Origin: Xiphydria camelus
Lineage: Eukaryota > Arthropoda > Insecta > Hymenoptera > Xiphydriidae
NCBI GenBank assembly: GCA_963678675.1
Contig: OY783191.1
Span: 20,153,111 to 20,217,110, forward strand
DNA length: 64,000 bases
Direction of reading: 5' to 3'
The notes below the pieces were generated by a model. The model saw only the letters and a program-made list of their open reading frames with translations, had not been told where the DNA came from and did no database searches. Both the position numbers and the translations under genes were made by a program. Below, one piece after another: positions 54,025 through 64,000 of the stretch. Within the stretch, counting starts at the first letter, position 1, and each line of letters starts with the position of its first letter.

Positions 54025-54300
54025 GTAATAATAATACTGTAATATTTTTAAAATATTATTAGTACTAAAGTAATAATGAAAATAATAATCATTTAATTGT
54101 ATTATTTGTATTATAATTTAATATTTTGTGAACGATTCCTATCTGAATTTCATCCGCGGAGTTAATTTTATAAATAATTTAAATAAAATCTTTTTCGGAG
54201 AGAATTTCACTCCGGACTGGATTAATTTAATTAAAAATCATCCACTCCGCATTCGCTCCGCAAATCACTCCGCATTGAACTACCGATTTTTGATAGTGTA
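53349..54300. mobile_element. Element with TACACTGTAAAAAATCGG ends
   Basis: The left end TACACTGTAAAAAATCGGGA is matched by the inverse CCGATTTTTGATAGTGTA at the right. It contains many GGAGTGA/CACTCC-type repeats and an (AAT)n tract at 53996-54035. The superfamily is not known to me, and it has no ORF. Confidence 0.65.
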
Positions 54301-54307
54301 GTATTGC

Positions 54308-54560
54308 GTACACTGTAAACAATCGGGAGTTAAATGCGAAATGATTTGCGGAGTGAATGCGGAGTGGATGATTTTTAATTAATTTAATCCTGTCCGGAGT
54401 GAAATTCACTCCGAAAAGAATTTTATTTAAATTATTTATAAAATTAACTCCGCGGATGAAATTCAGATAGGAATCGTTCACAAAATATTAAATTATAATA
54501 CAAATAATACAATAATATTTTTTTATTATTACTTTAGTACTAATAATAACATTTTAAGTC
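54308..54560. repeat. Head-to-head partial inverted copy of the previous element
   Basis: Starts TACACTGTAAACAATCGGGA and mirrors 54040-54300, forming a palindrome centred near 54303. Similarity ends in the AATAAT region around 54545. Confidence 0.8.
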
Positions 54561-54700
54561 CGCACAAACGTTTGGCAAACGTGTAAACCCGGCATTATGC
54601 CATCTTAAACTAACAAACTAAAGTTCACGAACGAAAAATCACGTCCGGTTTTGTGCTTCGACCGCAGATCTTCGCAGGCTCTCGCTGATTCACGGCGTGT

Positions 54701-55105
54701 GAAAAGTGCGCCACCTCACACTGCGTCCGAACATTCGCTGTTGTATAGATGTCCATTGGTTACAAAAATCTGCGGTGAGTCGCCCTGCGTCACCTCACTG
54801 AACTGCGTCTCAACGTTCGCTCGGCCGGCTCGCGGCGCGTGAAAACTACGCCACCTCACACTGCGTCCGAACATTCGCTGTTGTATAGATGTCCATTTGT
54901 TACAAAAATCTGCGGTGAGTCGCCCTGCGTCACCTCACTGAACTGCGTCTCAACGTTCGCTCGGCCGGCTCGCGGCGCGTGAAAACTACGCCACCTCACA
55001 CTGCGTCCGAACATTCGCTCTTATATAGATTTCTATGGGTTACAAAATCTGCGGTGAGTCGCCCTGCGTCCCCTCACTGAACTGCGTCTCAACGTTCGCT
55101 TGGCC
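54701..55105. repeat. Three tandem copies of a 140-bp unit
   Basis: Units start at 54701, 54841 and 54981 with CCACCTCACACTGCGTCCGA and end in CTGCGTCTCAACGTTCGCT. Each unit therefore ends in the terminal inverted repeat of the host element, with the last unit forming its right end. Confidence 0.95.
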
Positions 55106-55957
55106 TAAAAGGAAAAGAATGCGAGTTAAGGAGGCGGCTAGAGCGACGGCGGCTCTTCAGACTCCAGCACCAGCAGCTAATATACCCAAGAGGATCCCTC
55201 CCCCGCCATTTTGCCAGGTGGAGAATACCAACTACGGCTGCCGTGACTATCACGGTTGCTAAGGGACTTACGTATGCCCAGGCCCTAAGGGAGGCGCAGG
55301 AGGAAATTGCGATCGAGGATCTGGGAATTGTTGAACCGAAGATTAACAAGACACAGACAAAAGCGGTTAAAATCTCCATAAAAGGGGAGCAGGCGAAGGA
55401 GAAAGCGGGAGAGCTTGCCCGAAGATTAGAGATTGTCTTCGGGAATAGGGCTAGGGTGAAAGCGCCGATAAAAATGGCGGAGGTGCGCATTACTGAGCTC
55501 GACGATTCTGCGACCCCCGAAGAAGTTGCGGTCGCGGTTAGTCGAATTGCAAGCTGCGCCCCGGATGAAATAAGGGTTGGGGATATCAAGCCTGTGACGC
55601 GCGGCCTTTTTATGTCTTGGGCCAAGTTGCCGATCGCTGCAGCGGCTCAGGCTGGTAGTGCTGGTCGTATGCGTATCGGATGGACTATCGCGAAGGTGGA
55701 ATTGCTGAAGGCGTGACCGTTACATTGTTTTAAATGCTGGGGCTTGGCCATGTCCGAGCAGTGTGTCCAAACCACCAGCAGAATAGACGAGGCTCCTGCT
55801 TTAACTGTGGTGCGGCACGACATATGGCAGCCACCTGTGGTAACGAGGCCAGGTATTTGATCTGTTTTGGAGAGGGTAGGCCTTATGAGCATCGAAAAAA
55901 TGTATAGCTTTAGTTGCCCTGCGGGGGAAACGAGCAGAGCCAGGGCTCGCAGGCCAG

Positions 55958-58900
55958 ATGGGGAGAGGCCCAGCAATAGCTAAGTTCGTGCAGATAAATC
56001 TGAACCGCAGCTCGGGCGCACAGGATCTGTGCGTCCTCTACCTGCGTGAGTGGGGAGTCGACGTTGCGATCATCTCGGAGCCTTATCATGTTCCCTCTTC
56101 GGCTCTGTGGCTGGCGGATCGCACTGGCCTTGCAGTCATTTTGTGGCGCGCCTTGGTCCCCTCCCCCTGTGTGCTTTTGCACAGGGCTCGGGGTTTCGTG
56201 GTTGCTTCGTTTGGCGGAGTCATTATCTTCTCCTGTTATTTTTTGCCCAATTTGCACATTGGCGTGTACGAGAAGGCTCTCGATGAGCTTCGTGATGAGG
56301 TTCTTCGGCATAGAGGATCTTCCCTCCTAATAGCCGGAGACTTCAACGCGAGGTCCCGTTCCTGGGGTTGCCGGGATGATAATTCTCGTGGTGGCAGAAT
56401 CCAGGACTTAATGGCAGAGATCGATATGTGCCTGATAAACTCGGGGTCCACCCCCACATGTGTGAGGGTTATAGGGACGTCGGTTGTTGATCTGACGTGG
56501 TCCTCCACGGACCTGGTCAGACCAGTTAAGAACTGGGTGGTCCTTGGGAGTGACCGGTTAGAGTCACTCTCGGACCACCAATACATCACGTTTGGTCTTC
56601 TGCCCCCTCGCTGTGATGGGTCTGCTGCTGTGGGGAGCCCTGCATCGACCAGGCAGGACCTGGGGCCTAGGTGGTCTAAGATGTCATTCGATGAGGACCT
56701 GTTTCAGGCTAGCTTGTTGGTTGCCTTTTGGAATCCGGCCCCCTTTGGTGGTCCGGGTGCACCATCGATTGACGATCGAGTTAAACGACTCACTGAATTA
56801 GTCACAAAGGCTTGCGATCTTGCAGCCTCCCGTGTTAAGAAAACGCCGGGCCCCAGAAACGTGTTCTGGTGGTCCCCCAGGTTGGCTGAACTTAGGCGAC
56901 TCTGTGTTGTGGAACGCAGGCGGCTGCAAAGGGCCAATCGGAGATCGCCGAGGGATCTTGCCCTGATTGATGCCACCAGTGGCGCCCTGAAATCGCAGCG
57001 CCGCGTTTTTCGCTCGGAGATAAGACGCGCTCGGGCTCTGGCCCGGGACAAGTCCATCGATGATCTTAACATCGATCCGTGGGGTTTAGCATACAAGGTG
57101 GTAATGGGAAAGCTGAAGGGGCGTTCCCCATCGGCTACCGAAACCATGCTCCTTGATAAGGCGTATGCGGTGATTGACAAGCTCTTCCCGAGTTCTCTAG
57201 ATAAGACTTCGGCGAATGTTGGGCGGGATCCCCCGCCGCCACTCCCGGACATTAACGAAAAAGACCTGGTCATTACGCAAGGGTGTGTTAGGAGGGTGCT
57301 GGTGAAGCTTAAGGTCAAGCCAGCTGCCCCGGACCCGGACGGCATCCGAGCCTCCTGGTGGAATAAATCCACTGAGAGGACTCTCGATGAGTTTGCCGGA
57401 ATTTACAGGGATTGTCTGCTTCAGGGTCTCTTTCCGAAGGCTTGGAAGGCGTCCAACCTCGTGTTGATTCATAAAGGTCACGGAGAAGAATTCAAAGGTA
57501 AATTCCGTCCCATATGCCTTCTGGATGATGCTGGCAAGGGTCTTGAAAGGATTATTGTTGACAAAATCCGGGGGGCTATGGTAAGCTTACCGGGTGGTGG
57601 CCTTTCGGACCACCAATATGGGTTCAAACCCAGGTTGTCCACACTGGACGCGATGTTGGAAGCTAAGGAATTCGTGGAGGCGGCCCATGCCCAGGGTGAG
57701 GTGGTGGTGGCGGTAGCGGTGGACATACAGAACGCCTTCAGTACCCTGCCCTGGGAGAATATTATTGCACAGATGAGACATAAAGGTGTCCCGGGGTATC
57801 TGGTTGCTGTTGTTCGGGATCACCTGAGCGACACAACGATCCGTTTCATTGGCGAGGATGGGGTCGTCCATACCCGTGAAGTCAGGGTTGGTGTTCCACA
57901 GGGCTCCGTGTTGGGGCCTTTCCTGTGGAACATCGCCTACGACTACGTCCTAGATGTTGATATCCTTCCCGGATGTTGCTTGCTCACTTACGCGGATGTC
58001 ACGCTAGTTCTCGTCAGGGGGCGGGGCGTTAGGAGAGCCAACCTTCTAGCGGCAAGACAGGTGGGGGCTGTGGTGCATAGGATTGGCGAGCTCGATCTGA
58101 GGATCTCTCCGACCAAGACTACTACGATGTTATTCACTAGGACTGCCCGCATGGACGGGAGTTTCGTCTTTGTGGGGGGCGAAATGATCCCCGTTCAGCA
58201 GAGCATGAGGTATCTCGGAGTGATCTTCGACCGTGCTCTATCCTTTAGACAACATTTTGAGACGGTCCTTGTTAAGGTTGAAAAGGTGGCGAAGGCGCTG
58301 TGGAGAATCTTGCTTAATCTTCATGGCCCTGGTGAGATGAAAAGACGGCTATATGTAAATGTGGTACATTCAATAATGCTTTACGGCGCGCCGATATGGA
58401 GCTCTCAATTAAGCGCCTATGTTAGCTATAGGAGACCGCTCTTGGCAGCTCAACGAAGAATAGCCCCCTTCGGTCAATTTGTGCATACCGCACGCTGTCC
58501 TTAGAGGCAACCCTGCTCCTTGCAAGGATCCCCCGGTGCACGTTCTGGCGGAGTGCCTCAGAAGAGTGTACAAGAGGATCCATGTCCTTCGGGACTATGG
58601 TAATGAGGCTCCCGAGTCGAAGCGGGATGTCGTTAAAGCGGCAAAGATGCTAACGAGGGTGCAGTGGCAGATCTCGTTGCAGGTCAACAATTTGGCAAGG
58701 GTTAGGGTGCGCAATGCCATTCTCCCCGTCTTCGGTAGGTGGCTTGATAGGAAGCACGGTTACATGGGATTCCATCTTACGCAACTTATAGGAGGACACG
58801 GGTGCTTTGGAGTTCCTCTTTAGGATTAATAAAGAGCGAACTCCGCGATATCACCATTGCGAGGAGGTGTTTGATTCAGCTGAGCACACCCTTCGGGAGT

Positions 58901-59097
58901 GTGTGGCCTGGGAGGCGGAGAGGATGGCGTTGCGCGCGGTCATCGGTTTTGATGTGGATCTTGCATGGGTGTCCATGCTTCCTCGTATGCTCGAGGAGAA
59001 AGAGGTATGGGCTGCTGTAGCTTTTTTCGCCAAAGTGGTCCTGACTCGGAAAGAGGAAGCCGAGAGAACGCGGGAGCGGGAGGGACGAAACCGGTAA
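55958..59097 (+). pseudogene. R1-type LINE ORF2: endonuclease + reverse transcriptase, inactivated
   Basis: The first 848 codons are open. The N-terminal AP-type endonuclease shows FVQINLNRS, DVAIISEPY, IAGDFNARSRSWGC and LSDHQYI with all expected catalytic residues. RT motifs follow: FRPICLLDDAGKGLERI, DHQYGFKPRLSTLDAM, AVDIQNAFSTLPW and GVPQGSVLGPFLWN. The active-site box is YADV at residues 678-681 (57989-58000) instead of YADD, so the second metal-binding Asp is lost. A frameshift near 58465 and another near 58805 precede the C-terminal DSAEHTLRECVAWEAER region, a CCHC-like finger typical of R1. The start ATG gives MGRGPAIAKFVQINLN. Confidence 0.9.
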
Positions 59098-59931
59098 GCC
59101 CACCCTGTTACTGGCAAATGGTTGTGTGCCCATTGCTGTTATCGGTGAACTGGGTATGTGCCTTATTGCCGCCACTCCATTGGGAGTGTTCCCAGTCATC
59201 GAGGGACCCCCGGCAAGCCGCGAATTGGTAGGCAGTTGGCCGTTTTGAATATTCATAGTGTGCGAATGGTATATAGTGCATGAATAGTCGGTGTGTCTGT
59301 TTAAAATAGGGTTATGCTGGCAAGGGATATTGGTGGTGTCCCAAAATTCGCGACCCCAGCATTAGAGGATGAGATGTGCGTGGCACCGGGGGGGCTGATT
59401 AGTGGGACAACCCACCACTCCATTGGGAGTGTTTCAGTCCTCTCCGGCTGGCACGGGCCACCACTCTGCATGTTTAAGTTGAGAGAATGTACAGTGGGAT
59501 CTTGGAGGAGTTGGTTGTTGTGTCAGACCGCGTGTCGTGAGCTGTGTAGCCCTCACGATTCCTGTGCTGACTCGATCCTCCTCCCCTGTTTTGGGTCTGA
59601 TGCGGCGGTGTGTGTGTTTACCGTCTTCCGGAGTGAACGGGGTAGGCATTAAGAAGTGTCAAGGTTGAGGTCGCGGGCACTTAAACACGTGGGAACGAAG
59701 AAGCGACAGAGCTCACACCCGGAGAATTACCTGCAGTTGGGCCCTTGTCGGCAGTTTCCAGGGACTCTCCACGATGAGTGGTGAGGGTGGAGGTTTAGGT
59801 TTAGTGGGTAGGGGGGCTCTCGTATTGCACTCGCAGGCGAAACATACTGCGGCGGGATGTCCTCGAGTCCCACACTGCCCGGGTTTGTGTCAAACCTGGG
59901 CGTGCGTAAAAAGCATTACCCCCCCTTAAAA
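59098..59931 (+). other. 3' UTR of the R1-type LINE
   Basis: GC-rich with duplicated CCACTCCATTGGGAGTGTT (59173 and 59413). It ends in a C run followed by a short A run. Short frames here are not genes. Confidence 0.65.
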
Positions 59932-60030
59932 AACATCTGGCAGAACAATGTTGCGTGAAAGTGATGTGGGTATATTTGGTTACAGAAAATACCCACATCA
60001 CTTTCATGCAACATTGTTCTGCCTGATGTT
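59932..60030. mobile_element. 99-bp hairpin MITE
   Basis: AACATCTGGCAGAACAATGT pairs with the inverse at 60011-60030, with arms of about 42 bp. GAAGTGATGTGGGTATATTYGGTT recurs at 60235-60260, suggesting a second, degraded copy. Confidence 0.85.
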
Positions 60031-60381
60031 TACACATCTATTGCAAGTTAGAATGACTAACTCGTTATTTTTTTTCCGCCTACCGTACCTGCACTCGCAT
60101 TTTTCACGCATTTCAGATATGAATTCCGCGTAAAGTACCGTGAGTTTTTCATGGAAATTTTCCGAGGAAAGTTGGGAAGAATCGAAAGGAAATTGGAAAT
60201 TTCGAATGCCGCGATTTCTGTATACGAAAACGTGGAAGTGATGTGGGTATATTCGGTTGAAGAAAATTATTAAAACAAAAACTATGGAACGGAAATGTGA
60301 TTGGAATTTGTGAATATTGGTATCTCTGTAATCGAACTAATTTCAAACAATTTTAAATCTTATAACTGTAGAAAATATTTA

Positions 60382-60849
60382 TTATGTTTGTGACATACCA
60401 TAATCGATCACATACGGTGCACACTGCACCGAAGTTAGTATCTTCTTGAACTCAGCGTGGGCTTTAATGTGCTTTGAATAATCCACGTAATCGTTATTAA
60501 TTTCTTCTTCTTCGTCGTCGTCAGCTGTAGCAGCTTGTGCTTCACATGCATTGGAACTTGGATTTTCTACAAAATTCCCGACAATGGCCGTTGATGTCGA
60601 CGGTCCTATATTAAATCCTAATACTGAAGGTCTTAACGTAGCGTGGCTTATGACTTGTGGAACCTGAGTTAATCGAATTGTGGATGGCGCAGAATCCAGA
60701 GCAGAATTAGCAATACGTGCTCTCCAATCTCGTGATCGCTCAGTACTAGTTCGAGCAGCCTTTCGTGGTTCCACTCGCCCAGCTCTCAACTGTTCTTCAC
60801 GTTTCCGTTTGCTGTACTCTTGCTGATATTCTGCTGAATTTTTACCCAT
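60382..60849 (-). CDS. Hypothetical TE-associated protein, 155 aa
   Basis: MGKNSAEYQQEYSKRKREEQ and RKAARTSTERSRDWRARIAN form a basic N-terminus of the KT-AE--REY--RK type. This leads many repetitive arthropod proteins linked to mobile elements. A Ser/Thr-rich middle, an acidic stretch (ADDDEEEEIN) and a short helical end follow. The frame is open from a good start to a stop, without introns. I do not know its function; it could be the first exon of a larger element gene. No membrane segment or signal peptide is seen. Confidence 0.45.
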   Translation of the reverse strand: MGKNSAEYQQEYSKRKREEQLRAGRVEPRKAARTSTERSRDWRARIANSALDSAPSTIRLTQVPQVISHATLRPSVLGFNIGPSTSTAIVGNFVENPSSNACEAQAATADDDEEEEINNDYVDYSKHIKAHAEFKKILTSVQCAPYVIDYGMSQT

Positions 60850-61551
60850 TTCTGTGAATAAGGAATATCTTTATTCATTAAATCAATTATATAATTATAT
60901 TATATACCTATATATGTCATGACAATATTCCGTAACTTCAAAATACTCTAATAACACCGCACAGTACAGCATTTAATATTTACAGGAAAATTCTTTAATA
61001 ATACTTACTGGCAGCTTCAATCGTAGTGGATTAATTCACTGCACAAATTTACATGTACCATATGTTTACGCCCAAACGAAATAAGCTTTGATACCTATAT
61101 TGCCGATACCTTGTATTCGCAAATTCACGATTCCGAGCTTAGGCGCTTCGATCTCCCGAATGGGGATCAGGATATGAGAAGTGCGTTGTAGGCGGCGACA
61201 CTATAACATGAACCTAACCCGCATTTGCGTATACCTATATAATAAAGTTGAGATTTCTATTATAGTGGCGCCCCTAATGGCAAAAACTCGCGCTCCTGAT
61301 CCCCATTGACAGCTATCGGGAAATCAGACTATAATATTTTTCGCTCTCACCCAGCACACACAGCGCACTCTTCTAAAGCCAACTCAAACCATCAAATTCG
61401 CTACCGTCGGCAAAGTATCGGCAATATAGGTATAGTAAATTTCTATCTGTATAGATGTTACAGAGAAGCAATAATTGGAAAAATTATAGAGCCATACACG
61501 ATGTATCCTTGTACGTTAAAATTTAAAAGGACGAAGCACTACCGTTGTGTC
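60850..61551. other. No gene recognised
   Basis: AT-rich sequence. GGGGATCAGGA near 61160 is inverted as TCCTGATCCCC at 61300, hinting at a small foldback (about 61090-61440, with GCCGATACCTTGTATTCGC-type ends). Not resolved. Confidence 0.4.
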
Positions 61552-61665
61552 GAGTAGCGTCGAGTCGTGTCGCGTCGATTCCAGTGGACACACCACGCAA
61601 ATTTTTGTCACCGTGTCGTGTCGAGTCGTGTCGTGTCGAGTCGAGTCGAGTCGAGTGTAGTGGAT
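61552..61665. repeat. Pentanucleotide repeat (GTCGA/GTGTC)n
   Basis: GTGTC, GAGTC and GTCGA alternate for over 100 bp, interrupted around 61590-61615. Confidence 0.9.
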
Positions 61666-61793
61666 TACTAGCTTTACGACGGTCCACAACCCATGATTAA
61701 GGATTGTGTTTATTGCCAAGATGGCTAATTTTTTTATACCAATATTTTTACTAATAAAGGTGAAAGAAAAGGGGGTAAATTGTTATCTCATTA

Positions 61794-62606
61794 TGTTGGA
61801 GAATAACGCGACTCTCCGGTGAGCGCCCCGTGGCAAGGAACAGTGTAGGTGGTAGGAGAAAAGAAAAGGCCGTACGCGAAAGAGGTTAACAATGGAAACA
61901 GGTAGTCTTTAATTTGAGCACCAATGAGTAGACCACACTTAACACTAATGAGTAGTCCTATTTACACAATGCTAAGTAGACCGTAAAATGAACAATAAGC
62001 ACGATATTATTGATCGACTCCCGATGAGTTTATATACCACGTGAGCAATGGCTCACTGCGTGGTCAGCTCGTGAGAACGTTCGAGAAAACCGAGCACGGC
62101 TCGTACAAGAAACCGAGCGCACGAGCCTCGAGCACCGAGCAGACCGATAAACAAAAGTGTGAGCGCCGATGAGAGTTTACAAGGAAATGAGTAATAAACT
62201 GAGCAAACTATATGAGCTGATAACCGCGCGATTCGAGAGCCGCTACACAAAAACGAGACGCCCGTGAGAAGACCGAACAGAACCGACCACGGAAGAGCTG
62301 AGAGGCACACATGACCGCGCAACGTAGCATTGATCGATATGCGCAAGCGCGGACAGCGCACTAGACGTGGCATTGATCGACGATCGACGAGCATTGCCGC
62401 GGGGTGCTGCCGCGAAATGGTCGAAACCCGAACCGGTCGAAATAGATGATCGCGCCATTATTCAACACATTATTTCAACTGCGTCTCTACGATTCCCCAA
62501 TGGCAGAATAGTTAGCGGAAGAAATGCCTTACTGCACAGCAAGATTGCTCGAGGCAAGTCCGAACCTACACACATGACATCATCGAGATTTCGAGTGAAT
62601 CCAACA
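61794..62606 (-). mobile_element. Candidate solo LTR (BEL/Pao-like?)
   Basis: On the minus strand the segment begins TGTTGGATTCACTCGA and ends TTATTCTCCAACA, giving the 7-bp inverted ends TGTTGGA/TCCAACA. A TATATAAA box lies on the minus strand (62029-62036 in plus coordinates) and an ATTAAA signal follows near 61910. The order U3, TATA, poly(A) signal, U5 is right for an LTR. No 4-6-bp target duplication and no internal retroelement genes are seen. Frames at 62053-62636 are not convincing. Confidence 0.45.
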
Positions 62607-62689
62607 GCCCTATCGTCGACTCTTATTGTTAGATAAACGAACGAACGAATGCACGTACCGTCAACGCGCTGACGCGGGAAATTTTGACT

Positions 62690-62960
62690 ACTTCAGAACC
62701 AAACTTACGAATCGTCGCTCGAGATTGTTTAGGAAATAATTTCTCCCAACGATTGCTCGTCGGTGCACTTCAGAAGCAAATCTACGAATCCTCGCTCGAG
62801 ATTGTTTAGTGTAAACAGGTCGCGACTTAGTGTAATCAAGACTCTGCGAGGTTTGCAGCGACGGACACAACCTGCTGACACAGCGAGGTTCGCCGCGATG
62901 ACGCAACCTTATGTAGATAAGAAATGTCGGTTAGGTCCAACCCAGTCTTTCGAGGTGCAA
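62690..62960. repeat. Dispersed repeat, third copy
   Basis: Duplicated CTCGAGATTGTTTAG (62721 and 62797) and GAGGTTTGCAGCGACGGACA, shared with 35125-35220 (inverse) and 43700-43880. Confidence 0.75.
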
Positions 62961-63014
62961 CTCGTTGGTATGCTTAAAGTTTCTCGAGCAGTACAGGGGC
63001 TTTTTCCCTGCTAA

Positions 63015-64000
63015 AAGTTAGTCCACTGAAGTACAATAACACTTTAAAGTATGTTTTTCGTGCGATGTGGCAACAACGTTTGACGTATAGTAGTATGTGT
63101 GTATCTGTGAGTTCAAAAATGGAGCCCAAAACATGTGGTGACGTCATGCAATGTTGCCTCATTGACTTATCAAAGGTTAAATTTATAAAGAACAATTGAT
63201 AACAAATTACGGGCTTTTTAATGAACGTGAAAATTGGTATAGATGATTTTAGTTCATTAAACTTGCTGTTCAAAAAATTTCAGAATTTTCACTATTTATC
63301 TCAGAAATATCGCGGTTTGTTAGTTATAACCCATAAGAACATATGTTATTTTATTATTCAAAAATCTTTGCAACGAGCTTCTTAAAAGACTTGAAAATTT
63401 AACTGAATTCTTTTTTTACTTCAACCAACCGAATGCAATCATTTTCAAGCATTTCTTACTATTTTTAGTATAACGCTCGAGAATCCTTAATATCATCGCA
63501 TCGTTCATAACGTAATTAAAATGCCCAACGCACCTTTGTAGAGCAAAGGCTCGTGTATAACCCCCCACCCCCGTGGGAATTTCTGACTCACGTATTTTTT
63601 GGTTGGTATTGCCATGTTAGGCCAGTCGACAAGTGCATTAATAGCGAGAGCAATTCCGGACAAGCTGGAAATAATTTTAATTTTGTTTGATTTGGTATTA
63701 AAAAACACGTATTAAATTCGCACCCTATAGAAAAAGCCCGGATTTTGCCGCCATCTTAAGAAAAGGGGCTAAAAAAACGTTTTTTCTTTATTATTTGGCA
63801 ATAACTCGATTTCTATAGACTTTAGACAAAAAAATGTAGTTACAAATTAAATTATCTACAAAAATGTTCTACCTGTTTTATCCGTTTTATGTGTTTTTTT
63901 CATTCGACTATCTGGTTCGAAGTTATATGGGCATCAAAAGCTGAATATATTATAGGCATTTATTATTTTCTTTATTCTAGGCATATTTAAAAACAAGCAA
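63015..64000. other. No gene recognised
   Basis: AT-rich sequence with only short frames. Nothing else was seen. Confidence 0.5.

Larger units (their letters stand above)
52979..55105. mobile_element. PIF/Harbinger-like element, 2.1 kb, TAA target duplication
   Basis: Ends GGCCAAGCGAACGTTGAGAC and inverse, flanked by TAA at 52976-52978 and 55106-55108. Counting one TAA, the LINE ORF1 frame reads through TSRKRKRMRVK, so the 3-bp duplication is well supported. TWA targets and GG-C ends are typical of PIF/Harbinger. No transposase is inside; it carries tandem repeats and another element. Confidence 0.85.
51661..55905 (+). pseudogene. R1-type LINE ORF1 (gag-like), broken and interrupted
   Basis: The start MSRTNLKDESSVEVGGAGSR lies at 51661. 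Pieces continue in shifted frames: a charged Ser/Arg-rich part with SDTDSDGEAIPPPSSRRLRS (about 52010), and a helical part with KRWIRAIETVRTKSGNLEGV and EEKERTIARLREEVRLA. A proline-rich stretch falls in C-runs near 52495 and 52580, where frame slips occurred. After the 52979-55105 insertion the frame resumes with KRKRMRVKEAARATAALQ. Two CCHC knuckles (CFKCWGLGHVRAVC and CFNCGAARHMAATC, 55733-55850) end it. These bind the element RNA in the retrotransposition particle. Confidence 0.8.
51325..59930 (+). mobile_element. R1-clade LINE, nearly full length
   Basis: A GC-rich 5' UTR (51325-51660) is followed by ORF1 with gag-type zinc knuckles (51661-55905, interrupted), ORF2 with endonuclease and RT (55958-59097), and a 3' UTR ending in CCCCCCTTAAAAAA at about 59930. 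Organisation and the CCHC ends of both ORFs fit the R1 clade. It lies directly after the polB relic. No target duplication was recognised. Frameshifts in both ORFs and a mutated RT active site make it inactive. Confidence 0.85.

Overview
This is a eukaryotic, AT-rich, gene-poor and extremely repeat-dense window. R1-clade and CR1/Jockey-type LINE reverse transcriptases, mariner/maT, piggyBac-like, pogo-like and Transib-type DNA transposons, a Polinton-like DNA polymerase relic and many hairpin MITEs point to an arthropod. An insect, possibly a hymenopteran, is my inference and cannot be proven here. Almost every open frame comes from a mobile element. The only candidate host sequence is one 3'-terminal exon near 21.7-22.0 kb, resembling the C-terminus of a cytochrome-b5-reductase-type flavoprotein.

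Layout. 0.3-1.55 kb and 16.35-19.7 kb are mirror-image clusters of the same hairpin elements. 1.86-7.16 kb is a stack of four 5'-truncated LINE copies, all on the minus strand, with (GA)n tracts at three of the four 3' ends. 7.16-12.65 kb is one large DNA transposon with inverted terminal repeats of about 0.6 kb and a decayed gene for a DDE-like protein. It carries a complete maT element (10.6-11.9 kb) with an intact transposase. 12.7-15.6 kb holds a piggyBac-like remnant, a pogo/Tigger relic and a scrap of another transposase-type gene. 23.7-30.5 kb is MITEs plus a giant inverted repeat (arms of about 1.6 kb). 30.6-34.7 kb holds a Transib (RAG1-like) transposase relic followed by a nearly intact intron-containing pogo-like gene. 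34.8-39.5 kb contains a tRNA-derived module, a small 64-codon ORF and two more LINE copies.

39.5-44.2 kb is MITEs and repeats. 44.4-51.3 kb is a Polinton-like polB relic split by a 5.37-kb hAT-like element with a perfect 8-bp target duplication. 51.3-59.9 kb is a near-complete R1-clade LINE with dead reverse transcriptase, split in ORF1 by a 2.1-kb element with PIF/Harbinger-like ends. 59.9-64 kb holds a hairpin, one TE-associated ORF, a pentanucleotide repeat, a candidate solo LTR and a dispersed repeat.

The logic of the window is nested insertion. Several events can be dated relative to each other because the host reading frame or a second unoccupied copy shows the empty site. TTAA-flanked elements of many families are unusually frequent. 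Coordinates of MITE ends come from reading inverted repeats by eye and may be off by a few bases.
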